Below, piece after piece: positions 1 through 12,087 of a stretch of DNA of 64,000 nucleotides. The position numbers and the translations under genes are program-made. This DNA is from Leidyana gryllorum EB-2025a. Its lineage: Eukaryota > Apicomplexa. The notes beneath the pieces were generated by a model, which saw only the letters and a list, made by a program, of their open reading frames with translations, was not told where the DNA came from and did no database searches. Position 1 is the first letter of the stretch. Each line of letters starts with the position of its first letter. The stretch covers positions 806,001-870,000 of the forward strand of contig JBLWGC010000230.1 in NCBI GenBank assembly GCA_048772705.1, read 5' to 3'.

Positions 1-302
1 AGTACGTCACTCAAGGCGCCGCACGCGTTTGCACACACTTAAATCTACTTGAATGTTAGATCATCTTGCCGGCACTGCACTACGCGCAGGCTTGACATTT
101 CGCTTCCGATGCAGCCGGACCGCCGGAAGGCAGCGTTTCAAAAAGCTATCATCTTCGGGCTTCTTTCGGACACAGCTTTCGCAGCTGGGAAGTTTGTGGT
201 CGGATGAAAGGTCGTGCGAACTATCGTCCTCTGATGAAGCACATGGCTTGGATCCTGCAGAAGTCAGTTCCAAGGGAAGAAAAATCGCCCACCTGCTGGT
301 TA
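1..302. other. Window edge, no firm gene
   Basis: This stretch lies downstream of the casein kinase gene. A minus-strand reading frame (61-309) contains an acidic Ser/Asp-rich piece followed by a Lys/Arg-rich piece. It could be an alternative 3' exon of the kinase, because a possible splice acceptor (CTGCAG on the minus strand) lies near 255. The simple reading ends the kinase at 303. I see no RNA gene or repeat here. Confidence 0.3.
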
Positions 303-2602
303 TCACCAATAAGGCGAGGGTTGAAAGTGAATCTTACTTCCGGGTACTGGCGACACGTGATGTGATGGGCCGTGCAGGCTCGCCAGATGGGTGTGATGCG
401 TATCGGTCCTCAAGAGCTTATTCACTTGAGGGGGCGGTGTGGTACCCGGCCCTGGGTTGTTGCCATCCAGGACGTAGTGGAAGGATGGAGCAACGGGGCG
501 GCTGCTCTGTCGGTGATGGTGAGCGCTGATGCCGTCATAGTTATTTGAGGGTTGTCCTCGAATAGCTGATTCGAACATAGTGTCATCACGGTGCGAGCCG
601 ACAAGAGCATGGAGCCCTGTGGGGTTGCTGAGGTCCTCCCGATGCTCTTCGTAAGTATAGGCTTGATGTGGTGACCGTGTGATCTTCTGAGAGGGCGTTT
701 TGTTGGTTCTTGTATTTGAAATGGCCAGACAGTCCCCATCCGTTGTCATGGCGCCGCCCTTCTGAAAGAGGGATGCAAAGGGGAATCTCCGATTAGATGA
801 CACGTTGTTGGGAGGGGACACATTAGCAGCAGCGGCCTACGTTCTTTTCACAAAGAAGGGGTAGAAGGACATACCGCAGGTTGCTGTTGTTTTATGGGTT
901 TGGTATTTTGGTTGGGAAGAGCGGCAGCTGCTGCAGCTGCTGCGGGGTAGCCCAGCTTGCGCAGCCTTCTGGCCACCTCGGCTCGGCTCGAAATGACAGC
1001 TACCCAGTCGAGGGTGTAATCTGCCTAGCGTGGAAGTGTCATCATAACCAGGGCTTCCCAGGTCAACAGACTAACCGCAATGTGTTCATGGAGGCGCACG
1101 GAGGACAGTAGGCGTCGTAGATGGTCATAGTCCGGGCTGTCAGTGAATCTGAGCGCATGGCAGTAGCGGAGATATGCGGCAAACTCTCCTGCGATAGATC
1201 AAGCGGCTTCTACTTGTTGCTGATCGGCGGGGACTCACTGGGTTGATTCTGACACAAAACTTCGACAGGCGTGCTCAGCTTCTTCTCCATGATCAGCTTG
1301 TACTTCTCCTGCTTTTTGGAAGCTTTTAGACCTTGCCACGGCAGGATGCCTCCTCGTGCAAAATAGAGCATGACGTAGCCTGCTGCTTCTAGGTCGTCTC
1401 TCCGGCTTTGCTCTGACGATAGTATGCGCAATAATGTAGCGTCCTCACCGATTCCGAGATGAGCGTTGATCGAGGCATACCGAGCAGTGCCGGTTAGGGA
1501 CTTGTCTTCTCGGTACGGGATGTGTTCACCCGTGCGGGGATCGCAGTATCTTTTCGCCAGGCCATAGTCGATCATGAAGACCTGCAGTCTGTCGCGTGTT
1601 GTACAAGTAGGCCGACTTCCTCACCGTCCGAGCCTTATCTCCGCGTCCAATCAGGAAATTCTCCGGCTTGATATCGCGATGAATGAACAAGGACGAATGC
1701 AAGTACTCTATGCGTCGGATCTGTCAGGTAGGACCACGTGGAAGTCAGCTTGACGTGCAGGCGAACACGAATGAGCAGTCTTTATTGTCACATACACCCC
1801 GGCCATGTGTTCACGTTTGTGTGTGTGCGTGTGTGTGTGGTGTGAAGTGGTGTTTGCGGCAGCGAGACGGGAGTAGGGTTTGACGGAGGTGTAGACTGGT
1901 GATAACGCTGACCATCTCTTCCACGACATAGAGAATAGTATTTAAGCTGAACTTGCGATTGCACAGACTGAACAGATCCTCCAGAGTTGGTCCAAGTAGT
2001 TCGGTGACCATGACGTTGTAATTCTCGGTGGTCGCTTCGTCATATGCCTTGTCTTGGGAGACGGAGGAGGTGGGTGGCTGTGCCGCGGCTGTCGAGTCCC
2101 CATGATGTTGCGAGGGGGCGGCTTTGTTGTAGCGGGAAGCGTAATTCTGTTGGTCGCCCAACACATTGGAGCTGCGTGAGTACATGGAGGAGTTAGTTGT
2201 TGACGTGACGGCAATCTCCACAACTCCCGAGTAAAACAACTGCGCCACGCCCTCTGTGATGGAGTTTCTGCTTAAGAACGTTGATTTGCTCACCTGCGCC
2301 CTGGAGACGCCGAAGGAGTTTGGCTTCATACAAGAGTTGGGGGTGCTTGGTTCGGCACTTTTCCTGTAAAGTGGTCGTAGCAGCACGTGCAGCAACGACT
2401 TGACTTACGAACTTGACAGCGGCCTCCCGTCCACTCTCTATGTGTGTGCCTGAAGACGCAGTCGATACAGGCGTCGCCTACCTCGGCACGTACCGTGATA
2501 GATCTCTCCGAAACTACCGCTTCCGATACGACGCCCGATACTCCAGACCCCCGCGATACTGAAGCCAGGCGGGAAGCGAGTAGAAGTGGTGGAGCTCGAC
2601 AT
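303..2602 (-). CDS. Casein kinase 1 family Ser/Thr protein kinase
   Basis: The assembled protein is a CK1-type kinase of roughly 580 residues. The chosen ATG (2602-2600) opens a short Ser/Thr leader, followed by the glycine loop GSGSFGEIY, the catalytic lysine in AAVKF, and [17 protein letters not shown]. The CK1 signature [10 protein letters not shown], the catalytic loop [37 protein letters not shown] and RRDDLE follow in order. After the domain (DYTLDW near 1020) comes a low-complexity tail rich in His, Pro and Ser. About nine introns interrupt it, including ones of 32 nt (2450-2481) and 36 nt (1413-1448); the 36-nt one can be read through, which inserts 12 codons into HLGIE. One intron (about 1730-1930) carries a (CA)n run. 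A Ser/Asn/Gln-rich insertion sits before the YNVMV strand. Family and activity are clear; the isoform and the end of the tail are not. Confidence 0.93.
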
Positions 2603-2705
2603 ATACGACACGATATGAAGCTAAGCCAACATGCAGTGTGTGCTCTTGTTTTTCAGTCCGGCCTTGAAATCTCAACTGCACGCTCCCCATGTCTAAATTA
2701 TTAAT

Positions 2706-4573
2706 ATGGCCACGGCCCACGAGCTTGGCATCTCTGAACAGGAGTTCCAGGATGCCATAAACCTCGAGCGCCTATATGCCCTCGTTTCCGATAGCGGAAA
2801 TCGATGTACCCGCTGTGGCCGCAAGGTGATTTCTTCATCGCTTAAACATCGCCCCCCAGGGAATAACCCATGTCGACAGAGAGAGCATCGACTTGTTGTG
2901 TGCTAACTGTGCGCGCGATCGCTCATCCGCGCGACGCATCGGGGAATGCCGCTTCCGTCGCAATGAGTTGGACAAGTTCGAAAAGAAACACGGCCGATCT
3001 AATCGTAGAAGGTATATATCGGTCTCACCCGACCCTTCACACTCGCAATACTGTCTCACAGAAGCGCCGAATCGCCTAAAGCTGTTCGAGCGAGTAATAA
3101 CGACAATCGACGATCACGTAGAAGAAATCGTCGGAGGTCTGAAACAGAATCAGAGTCCTCCGTTACCGAGGACCTCGCCAGTAAGTCTACAGTATCAAGC
3201 GGCTCGGATTCCTCCTCGTATCACAAGGGCAAAAGCCGCTCCAAAAAGTAAGCAATCCCCCTCTTACCTCAGATCTGCCCTTCCTATCGCCCCCGCCCCC
3301 TACCATCCACACACTCGACTGTGTGCGATGCTTCTCAATGCTTAGCCCCTTTCTTTGGTCCCCCCGCACTGCTGTCTCGCACACATACGCCTTTCGTCGC
3401 TTAGGCACTCGTCGAGTCGGAGGAAAAAGGACAAGCGGACGAGAGAGAAGCCGAAAAAGGCTGATCAGGGGTGGTTGGATGAAGAAACTGACTTTGCTCA
3501 GTCCTCGGTACCCGCCACGCCAGTGGCTGGGATGATGGGACTCATGGAAGACATTCAGCGGAAACAGCAACAGCAGCCCTGGGGCGGCGGTTTCGCCGCG
3601 GGCTCGCCCCAGGCCGTGATGGCAGGCGGCGGCGGTTGGGCGGGCGGTCCGTCGCAAACGCCGAGCGCCGAGTCGCTCCACAACCCGTTCGGGGGCGGTG
3701 GTATGGCAGCCTCGTCCCACTTTGCTGCTCCGCAGCAGAGACCCCAGTTTCCGTCTGGCATGCTCGGGTTTCAGCCCGCTGGCGCCGGAAACCCTTTTGG
3801 AGGTCGCTCACAAATGGGTCAGCAAGGCCAACTTCCGCCATCCTTTGCAAACTCGCTGGCGATGAATCGGCCACGGGCTAATTTCCCCCAGAGGCCCATG
3901 TCAGCTCCCGCCCAACAGAGAGGATTCCAGCCCTCTCAGTTTGGCGCCTTTGGACAGCGGATGCAGGGCACCTCCTATCCGCGCCCACAAATGCAACAGT
4001 TCCCCGGCTCCGGCATGCAGCCTCACCCATCGATGCTTCAGCAACAACAGCAACAATTCCCGCGATCTCCCAACTATCCGCCCCAGATGGCTCCCAATCG
4101 TCCAAGCGGCTTTGCCTACGGCGGACAGCAGCAGCACTACTCCTCCCCGATGCCAATGTCGATGATGGGCCCGCAAGCAGCTGCTGCCAGTTTTGGGAGG
4201 GTGCGAGGGGGTATGCGACCCGCCCCGGCGTTCGGGAGTCCCCCCGGAATGCAACAGCCACAACAGCATTTCAGACCGGCGGCTACGCAACAAAATCGGT
4301 GAGTCATCTATCTCTGTGTGTGGGAGAGATCGATCGCTCGCCCGACTGTACATTGACTGACGTTTCTGCAGATGGCAGTTTCAACAGCAGCAGCAACAGC
4401 AGCAGCCACCCATGAGACTACCGCCTGGACAACAACAACAACAACAACAACAGCAATACGAGTCTGGTGGTGGGTTCGACGGCAACCCGAATGTGCAATC
4501 AGCTCAGAGCGTAAGGTGTACAGGGACGGGTTGGATACATATTATGGATATGTGGCAGGATTGGTGGTCTTAA
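2706..4573 (+). CDS. AGFG-like protein: ArfGAP-type zinc finger, RS region and NPF/Gln-rich tail
   Basis: Removing a 34-nt intron (2826-2859) joins the N-terminus into a zinc finger of spacing C-x2-C-x16-C-x2-C, the spacing of the ArfGAP finger. The segment after it, ending in KFEKKHG, resembles the AGFG/Hrb subfamily. An Arg/Ser-rich stretch follows (about 3050-3240), then a long Gln, Gly, Pro and Met-rich tail containing two NPF motifs (HNPFGG, GNPFGG), as in AGFG proteins that bind EH-domain endocytic adaptors. The tail ends in CAG/CAA-encoded glutamine runs and DWWS. The usual ArfGAP arginine after the finger is not evident, so GAP activity is uncertain. In human cells AGFG proteins act in endocytosis and at FG-type interfaces. 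The assignment rests on zinc spacing, the flanking motif and the NPF tail. The fourth and fifth exons are less certain. Confidence 0.65.
4380..4470. repeat. CAG/CAA repeat encoding polyglutamine
   Basis: Interrupted CAG and CAA codons encode two glutamine runs of about eight residues in the last exons of the AGFG-like gene. Such tracts are prone to length change. Confidence 0.85.
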
Positions 4574-4585
4574 AAATTTCGTTTC

Positions 4586-7500
4586 ATGGGAGCCAAGCGG
4601 AAGGGACCGATAGATGACAACGGGCCGGCAAGGAAAGAGCTAAAGGTCACACCCAAGGACACCAGGCCAGAGAAGAATCCTTCTACGTGGTTCGAGATTT
4701 ATGTTGACGTTCAAGACCCATCCATCGCTTTGATCAGTGATGGTGACCTTTTTTACAGAGCCTTTTGGGCCTTAGAAAAAACCCTCAAGCGATCGAGTAC
4801 AGGACGCCATGCCCATCTCAAGAAGGAGGACTCCACCTGCAACTCGTGCAAGGCGTTACTCGACCCCTCATTCTGGGACTTTCTTTTGGAAGCCTTTGCT
4901 ATAATTCCCGTTCAGGCGGTCGTCAGTGTATTGTCAGCCTTTGGAGTCGAGATCACCACATTGATCGCCGGCCGCACAAACGGGTGTGTGGAACCACTGG
5001 ATGAATCACCCACGGCCCCCTTACGCAGTAAACTGCGAAGCCTCTTAGTCACTCGCTTGGCAGAGGCCGTCCAGGATGAGACATATGCGTTGCCTCATAC
5101 GCACCGCGTGAAGATCATTGATCTACTCACACACGAGGTGTTCGTCGACGAGTTTGCCCGCTCGGTACCCATTCTGGTCACACTCACCGAGAGCTGCTCC
5201 GTCAGTGTGGAAGCACAAAAACGCATTCTCGCGTTCCTCGGCGGTGTTGGCGCAGCGACGGCGAAAGGTGCTGAATCCCTCGTCGTCGCCGGGGCAGAAG
5301 AGCTGTTGGATCTCGCCGGCGCGGTCGTAGAGTCCCGAACCCCCGCTGGCCGATGGGTCCACTGTGCCCAAGACGCCCTCCCAGAGGAGTTCCTACAAGT
5401 TGTCACCGAGTGTATCGTGTTGTCCGCGGGGAATCTAAAGGCGTTCCGTTTTATGTTGTCCTGTTGTTTGGCCCGAGCTGTGAGTTTGCTGACGGCGGCG
5501 TTGAAGCCTGGCCAGCCGGCCTCCAGAGTGTGCGAGAACGCCCTCTCCTTACTCCCGTGGCTCGACGAGACGCGGATGAAAAGGAAATTGGGAAAGCTCA
5601 ATCGCCTTTTGTTGGAATCGACCATTTGGCACCGTCTGAGCATTGCGGGAGCCCTCCGGATAACCGATAGAAAGGAGTTGGAGGACCGTTTCCGCAAATT
5701 CCTCAAGTCGTGTGATCACGAGATACTCAAATCCAAACTCGTCTCCTCCTCTTCTCCTCAAAAGGGGACCGCCGAGCGCGTTGACCTTTTGTTGAACTCT
5801 TTGACATTGGCACTCGATCAAATCCCGTCCGACTTTGACGCCTTAATGTTGCGGTTCGCTCCCCTCTGTCTCACCTACTCGACGACAGAGGACGTACGAG
5901 ACCGTTTGACTCGATTCTGGACGGTGTGTATGCTGGCGGCTCTGAAACTTAACGACGTCAAAGCCTTCTGGCAGAACGTCAATACTCTTCTGCGATCGCT
6001 GGACGGATCTGTGATCGATGAGAAAGATCGCTTTGTCTGTGATGACTCTAATCTCCTGAGTTCGATCCAAGATTTGGGCCGTAACACTATCGTTGGTGAA
6101 CTCGACATTGTGGCTGCGGAGCTGTCGAAACTTTTGAGAACGATCGTCTCATTACCTAAGAGTTTGCGTCACGGACTCTTACGGTTTGTGGGACATTATA
6201 TTCAAGGCGCCTATGTCGATGCCCATCGTCCGGTCCCCACCGCACTTCAAGACGATTGGCGGTCGTGTCTCAAATCCATTGCTGAGGACTTTACTCCACT
6301 CAAAGTGGTCACCACTGTTCCCGGGCAATCAAACACTCTGCTGTCGCTCCGAGTGACACAAGCGTGCGATCTCGGCGAGTTGGCGGCTCTGATTGCAGAG
6401 TACGCAGTCAAAGTTCGTATCAGTCGTGAAGGATTGGCCATGTCCACTGTGACCATTACCCCAAAACCATCTGAGCTTCTGCGTCCCCATATGCACCCGG
6501 ACGATGTTGGCTTGTTGGAGACTTGGATAACGATCATTGCTCGAGACAAAGTGTCAACTTATGCCGAGTTGCGCGCTCTCACAGCTCTCTGTGCGGTCCT
6601 CGAGAGACCCATAGACAGTCTGATTTCCCCCAACATTGACGACGCCATAATCGCTGACTCCACCTGGCCAGACGGTGTTGTGGAAGTGTGGGCCCGGCTC
6701 ACTTCCCTCAAACAATTGACGCGTTGCATTGTCAAAACGGCTGCCAACACTCCCAATAAAGTCCCCAATCTGTTCAATCAAATCCTAATGGCCTTCGGGT
6801 TCGTCGAAGCTCGAGTTGTCAGACTCGTGGAGGCTCTGCTGAAAACGTGCACTCGACTTCTGACAATGAGTAAAGATTTGGCGGCTGTAAAAGTGGCGTC
6901 AGTTATTGTGCGGTCAGTGCAATCCGCACCGTTCCTCCACACTGTGATCGGCGCCCAGGAGCTCGCCGAGGCCGTCATCACGGTGTTGGACGAGAACGCG
7001 ACTGAGACACAACCCCAAGACATGGAGGACATTATCGATGGACTCGCGAGTGTTGCCGAATTGCCGAACCTCAAAGCTGAGGTGATCAATGAGGACACTT
7101 TCTCCCGTCTGATATCCAATCTCGTCGTGATGTGTCCCGAGACCCAACTGAAACCGTTGTGGAACGTTCTGCGATTACTGTTCCAAATCGGCGAATGGAC
7201 CCCCAAAATGCGAAACGGCCTCCGCGATAAAATGTTAGAAGACTTTGCTGTACTGTGTGATCACGACGACAGTGGCGATAACTGGGCTGAGAACCGCTTG
7301 CGACTACTCGAACTCTCCTCGAAATCGATCCTCCGAGTTGACGCAGACGACGATGAGGCGCCTGCGGCGGAACCAACAACAGCGGCTGTCCCAACGTCGA
7401 CCGCGACGGCGGAGGAAGCTGAGGATGATGAGGGAGCGCCAGAGATGGGCGATGGAGAAGAGAGCGTGATGGATATTGGTGGAGGTGCAGCAGCAGAACC

Positions 7501-8479
7501 AATTACTCAGACCGGCAGCAAGGAGGAACGGGCGCGGGCTTTGGCTGCTGCTACGGCAGAGGTGGAGAAGTGTTTCACATCTGTCGGAAAGATTGAGGAG
7601 GAGAGTTTGGAAACGTTGTCAGGACGCGTTGTGGCTTTGAAGAATCTGTGGAACGCTCGGCGGGCTGTGTTTTTCACCAAGCTGACCTCGAGTAGCGGGA
7701 CGTGCGAAGTGATCAGTTTGGTTGGGTATATAATGAGAGCAGTGGGCGCGAAAGCAATGTCGCTATTGAAGGGTGGCAACGCTCATCAGGGCGGCAGATT
7801 GTTTGGACTCGGCATTCTGGTGAATGATGTTCTGGTGTTGAGCCGGTTAGTGTTGAGGGGATGGCAGGAGCGCTTGAAACAGCGTCAAGTGGCTCGGGCG
7901 ATCGGGCACTGGAAGGCTGTTGGTGATGTGATGGTGGAATACTGCGAGGAGGTGGCACGGATGTTAGAGGTCAGTTGTGGTGTCATCACAGCGTGGTACA
8001 AAGAGCGGAGGCTGCAACGGCGCACGCGTTGTCCGTTAGCGCTGTGCACTACAATGTTGAAGGTGGCCGCCTCGTTGATGGACGTTCCCTGGGAGGTGCC
8101 TCAGTGCGGTCCGCAGTATGCGAAGAATGTGGTTGCGGCGCATTGTGGGACTATAAATCAAAGTGTTGTTCTGGTAGCACATGCATTTGTTGCGACCGAG
8201 ACCGGTCGCGAAAGGGTGGCTTTGGCTCAGCAACTGCTGGTGTGGACTAACAAACTGAGGGACCTTGAACGAGGAGACCACGCGATAGCAAAGCTGATAC
8301 GCGGTAGTTTACGCAAGTGGAGCAGTATACGAGACATAAGTTGGCCAGCACAAGATGAGGAGGAGGGTAAGTGACCATTATTTAGTTGTCTTGAGATCAA
8401 TACTGCTTCTGTCGCAGCTGAATTGCAGGAACACGCTCTAGCAGTGATCCACAACGCTTGTAAAGTCAGAACAAATTAA
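4586..8479 (+). CDS. Large alpha-helical protein of unrecognised family
   Basis: One uninterrupted exon encodes about 1260 residues. A final intron (about 8368-8418) adds a short last exon ending in KVRTN and a stop at 8477-8479. The start codon lies 12 bases after the stop of the upstream gene. The N-terminus is basic (MGAKRKG), which may be a nuclear signal. The body is almost wholly helical and looks like HEAT- or ARM-type repeats. It is split by an acidic Ala/Glu/Asp-rich linker at about residues 910-975. I saw no catalytic motif. Long helical scaffolds in ribosome biogenesis, nuclear transport or DNA repair (FANCI/FANCD2 class) look like this, but I could match none. A gene this long with one intron is unusual among its intron-rich neighbours. 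Confidence 0.85.
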
Positions 8480-8493
8480 GAGAACCCCATTCT

Positions 8494-10522
8494 TCAGGGG
8501 GCCGGCAACCAGCTGGGGAGCTGAGGGAACGAAGGGGGCACCAGATTCTGCTTCTGCGGAGATTGAAGAAGAGTTGAGACACCAAACCAACACTACTCAC
8601 CTTCCTGTATTTGTCCGCGTCCTCTATTGACTCAAAGTGGTCAACTAACTTTCCCGATTCCCAAATTCCTGCGCGCTCGGCATTGGGAGGAAACAGCCCT
8701 GCCACCCTTACCGTATGAAACATCACCGTCGGGAAAGGTGTAATAAACGAAGCCGTGACGGCAGTTGTTCTTCCACCATCCGCGATAATGACCCCCACTC
8801 GGGAACACGTGCTCGCCATAACCGTCCTTTTTGCCCTGTGTGTGCGAAACAGAAAGTGTGTGGAACACATCACGCGCCTTACATCCTTCCACTCTCCAGT
8901 GTATCGCTGTCCATCAGGCCACGTCTGGATGCCAAAACCGTTCTGAGAGCCGTCCTTCCACTGGCCCGTGTAAACCTCGCCGTTAGCCCAGGTGTATCGG
9001 CCCCATCCCTCAAACTTGCTCTCTTTGAACTCGCCATCGTACGTTTCGCCGTCAGCGGTACGGAATCGTCCGCGACCGTCCTTCTTGTCGTCACTGCCCG
9101 ATCACCGATCCACAAAACGACCGCCCCATCAAACAAACTCACGTGTAGTTGCCCTCAAAGTAGGCGCCATCGGCGTAAGAGACCTTCGCTTTCCCGTGTT
9201 TCTTCCCATCTTTCATATTTCCATCAAACCTGATGAGAGATAGATTGATTAGCAGCAATGAAATACAACTCAAGACCCCACTTGGTGCCATCCGGACGCT
9301 CGTATCGAGCGGGACCGTTGCGTGGTTTCCGCTGCGGGCTGCCTGCATTTGAGACTTTAGCGCCTCCTTTGGCTGGCGTGCTGCTGGTGGTGCTCTCCAC
9401 AAGAGTCATACTATCGGTCGAAAAGAATTCTTTCTATCTCAAAGGTGACAACCACCCTCACTGTACCCTAGCGACGCACACAATGACGAAAACGGCTACT
9501 TCTTTGCAGTCTGTGAGTTCTTGCCCTTGCAGGCCTTGCGGTGAGCCTTCTCCAGCCAGTCCGGTATGGTGGGCTCTATCAGTTGGGGCACTGGTTTCTG
9601 CAGCAGCAGCAAAGTTGAACCGCGACCCAATACAACACTCACCCGCATACTGCCCTCAGCTGCCTCGACCGTGTCGAACTCCTTCGTGCACGTAGAGTTC
9701 CGCCAAAGCCCTAAAGTCGTCAACACCGAATTGTGTCCTCCTGATCGATCAACCTACCAATCCTTTGCCTTCCAGAGGCAAATGTGTAGACACCGAATTC
9801 ACATCTCTCGTCCCGAACCCACATGCCCTCAAACCGATCCCCATTCGGGTAACTCAATATGCCAAACCCCTGGCGTTTACCCTGCAGACTTTGTGTGTAC
9901 ACAAGCGAGAGATCCGGACCTCTCCAACCAGCAGTCAGCTCGCCACGAACCCACCCGCCGCGAGAACTCATTGATTACACACCTTGTACCAACCGCCGCG
10001 ATAGATCTGTCCACTCATCCACACCATAACACCGTAACCGTGATGCTTGCTCTTAGACCATTGACCCAAGTAAAAACTCCCATCCTCCCAAGTGAAATGA
10101 CCCCAGCCTGCGCAATACAACCAACAATCTTCGACACTCAACAAGCCCCTCACCTTCAAAAGAAGAACCTTGAAAGTCACCTTCGTACACTGCTCCAATG
10201 GCGAGTGACAGCTTGCCTCTTCCGTGACGCTCATCGGCTCTAATCAGAACCATACGCCCACACCATCACTCACTCCCCACTCACTTGTACAAGCCCTCAA
10301 ATACGTTGCCGTTGGGATACTTCATTGTACCGAAGCCGTTCTTCTTGTAGTCTTCGACATATCCTGAGTACCTGCCCAGCTACCAACTCCAGCGTCCCAA
10401 CTTCATGTCACTTACACAGCCCCGTTCTTCCGTGTGAAGGTTACATAGCCCTTCTTGGGGTGCAGAACTGTGCGAGGCAGCTTCTTCTCATCAGACTCTT
10501 TCCGGCCCTTCGTCGTCGACAT
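8494..10522 (-). CDS. MORN-repeat protein A
   Basis: The reading begins MSTTKGRK at 10522, and short introns separate exons carrying MORN units such as VYSGYVEDYKKNGFGTMKYP, YEGDFQ, FTWEDGSFYLGQW, YGVMVW, DRFEGMW and FEGNYT. At least eight units are visible. The C-terminal segment has the form GIWESGKLVDHFESIEDA, and after a last intron it ends in a Pro-rich tail with its stop at 8494-8496. MORN repeats bind lipids or act as scaffolds; in apicomplexans MORN proteins organise the membrane skeleton and cytokinesis. The gene is a tandem neighbour of a second MORN gene with the same C-terminal layout, so the pair probably arose by duplication. It converges on the large helical-protein gene with 14 bases between stop codons. 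Some middle exon borders are uncertain. Confidence 0.85.
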
Positions 10523-10657
10523 TGACACCAATGTGATAAAGTAGGAAACAGCCTCTCAATACAATTGCTTTTACCACCACTGTCTATCCGTCATATAGGG
10601 GAAGGGTGTTCTTTAGGACTACCGCTTTGATTCTACGCAATACGATCGATCTACATT

Positions 10658-12087
10658 TCAATCTGCCCCCGAGCCAGGACGGGCCAACTGCTTGCTTCCT
10701 CCACCATTACCGCCAGATTTTGCGTTGCCCTCTGCATTCTTCAACTGCTCTTTCTCCTGCTCCGTCAGCGGCTCAGCACTCAGCCACTCTGGGAACTCGG
10801 GAGGCGTAAACCCTTCCGGGGTATCGGTTTCCTGCTCAACAAGTCATGCCGCGCCCACCATCACCAAACTCTTTCTTACCCTCTTAAATGCTTCCGCTTC
10901 TTCCTCGGAGGTGAACCACTTAATACGGCTGCCATCACGCCAGACACCCTTCCGCTCTTCACCACTTGGATGATGAAAGATGCCAAAACCATTCTGCTTG
11001 CCGTCCTTCCACTGTCCTTTGTAGGCCCGCCCATTGTTCCAGTAGAATTCGCCATAGCCTTCTTTCTTGTCCTGCAATCCACAAAGAAGGTGATCGGGGG
11101 TGTCTAGGGATCCCCCACTCACGTGATCATATTGTCCTTTGTAAGTTCTTCCGTCGGGCCAATGAAAGACACCATAACCATGCATCCGGTTGGCTACCCA
11201 TTGTCCACTGTAAACTCGCGCATCCATCCAACAGTAACGACCCCAGCCTGCACTCGGATCGAAGGCCGCCCGCCTTCACTCAACCTACCGTGAATCTCAT
11301 TATTGTGAAGCTCGCCATCATACGAAGAACCGTCCGGCCACCAGAACTTGCCACGGCCCTCCTTGTTACCATCTCTATGGCGTGATCACCAGCGTGATCT
11401 CAACGAATCACTTACACGTAAGTACCCTCAAATCGCGAGCCGTCAGCCCATGACTCCTTGGCCTCGCCATGTTGTACATCATCTTTCCAATGACCTTCAT
11501 ACTGCGATCCGTCCTTGTGCTTCAGGATTCCGAACCCGTTGGCTTTGTCGTTCTCCCAATTGCCCTCATACCGATCACCATCAGCATGTTGGAACACACC
11601 GTACCCTGCAGAAATTCCTCACATCCCACACACAATACTCACCACACGCGCTGCCATCCTTCCACTCGCCGTCGAAGTAGGCACCATCGCCCCAGACTTG
11701 CTTGCCCTTGCCGTGCTTCTTCCTCCCCTATCAGTACACCATCACAAAGCGGTGTGAGGGTGGAAAACTAACCTTCCACTGACCGGTGTATGTCACGCCG
11801 TTCTCCAATGTAACTGTAGGATGATCGACGATCGGAGCATCTGGGTCGTCAGCTACTCCTTTGAGCTGATTTTCTTGTGGATTGGCAGACATCAGATACC
11901 CAGCTCTGACTTCCTTAATCTGGGCAGTGGTAGCGGCATTGCCCTGCGGAGAGCGTGTAGACCATCATGTGATGTGCTGCTGTACCTTCTTTCGTTGCGG
12001 CATTTGCATGTAATCATCAGCAGAATCGGTGTTGTACGACTTAGCCCGGGTGTGGACATCCCCAGATTTGCTGGTATTGCAGCCCAT
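10658..12087 (-). CDS. MORN-repeat protein B with an acylated N-terminus
   Basis: The first exon begins MGCNTSKSG, which fits N-myristoylation (Gly2, Ser6, Lys7) with palmitoylation at Cys3. After an intron the leader runs through AQIKEVRAGYLM into MORN units: YTGQW, YFDGEWKDG, YGVFQHADGDRYEGNW, FGILKHKDGSQYEGHW, FEGTYV, YSGQW, YGVFHWPDGRTYKGQY, YGEFYWNNGRAYKGQW and FGIFHHPSGEERKGVW. It ends with WFTSEEEAEAF, a Pro-rich segment and a Gly-rich tail, with the stop at 10658-10660. By inference it is anchored to a membrane by its acylated N-terminus, as are several alveolate MORN proteins. It lies 135 bases upstream of its paralogue MORN A, which lacks the acylation motif. The start is well supported because the Met-Gly-Cys exon splices in frame to the leader. 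Confidence 0.9.

Noticed and set aside
53-529. 158-codon plus-strand reading frame at the window start
   Set aside because: It is antisense to the kinase tail, has no protein-like domain and no supporting splice pattern.
4586-8479. Possible FANCI or FANCD2 homologue
   Set aside because: The length and helical content fit, but I could not match any conserved motif of either protein, so only an unrecognised helical protein is claimed.
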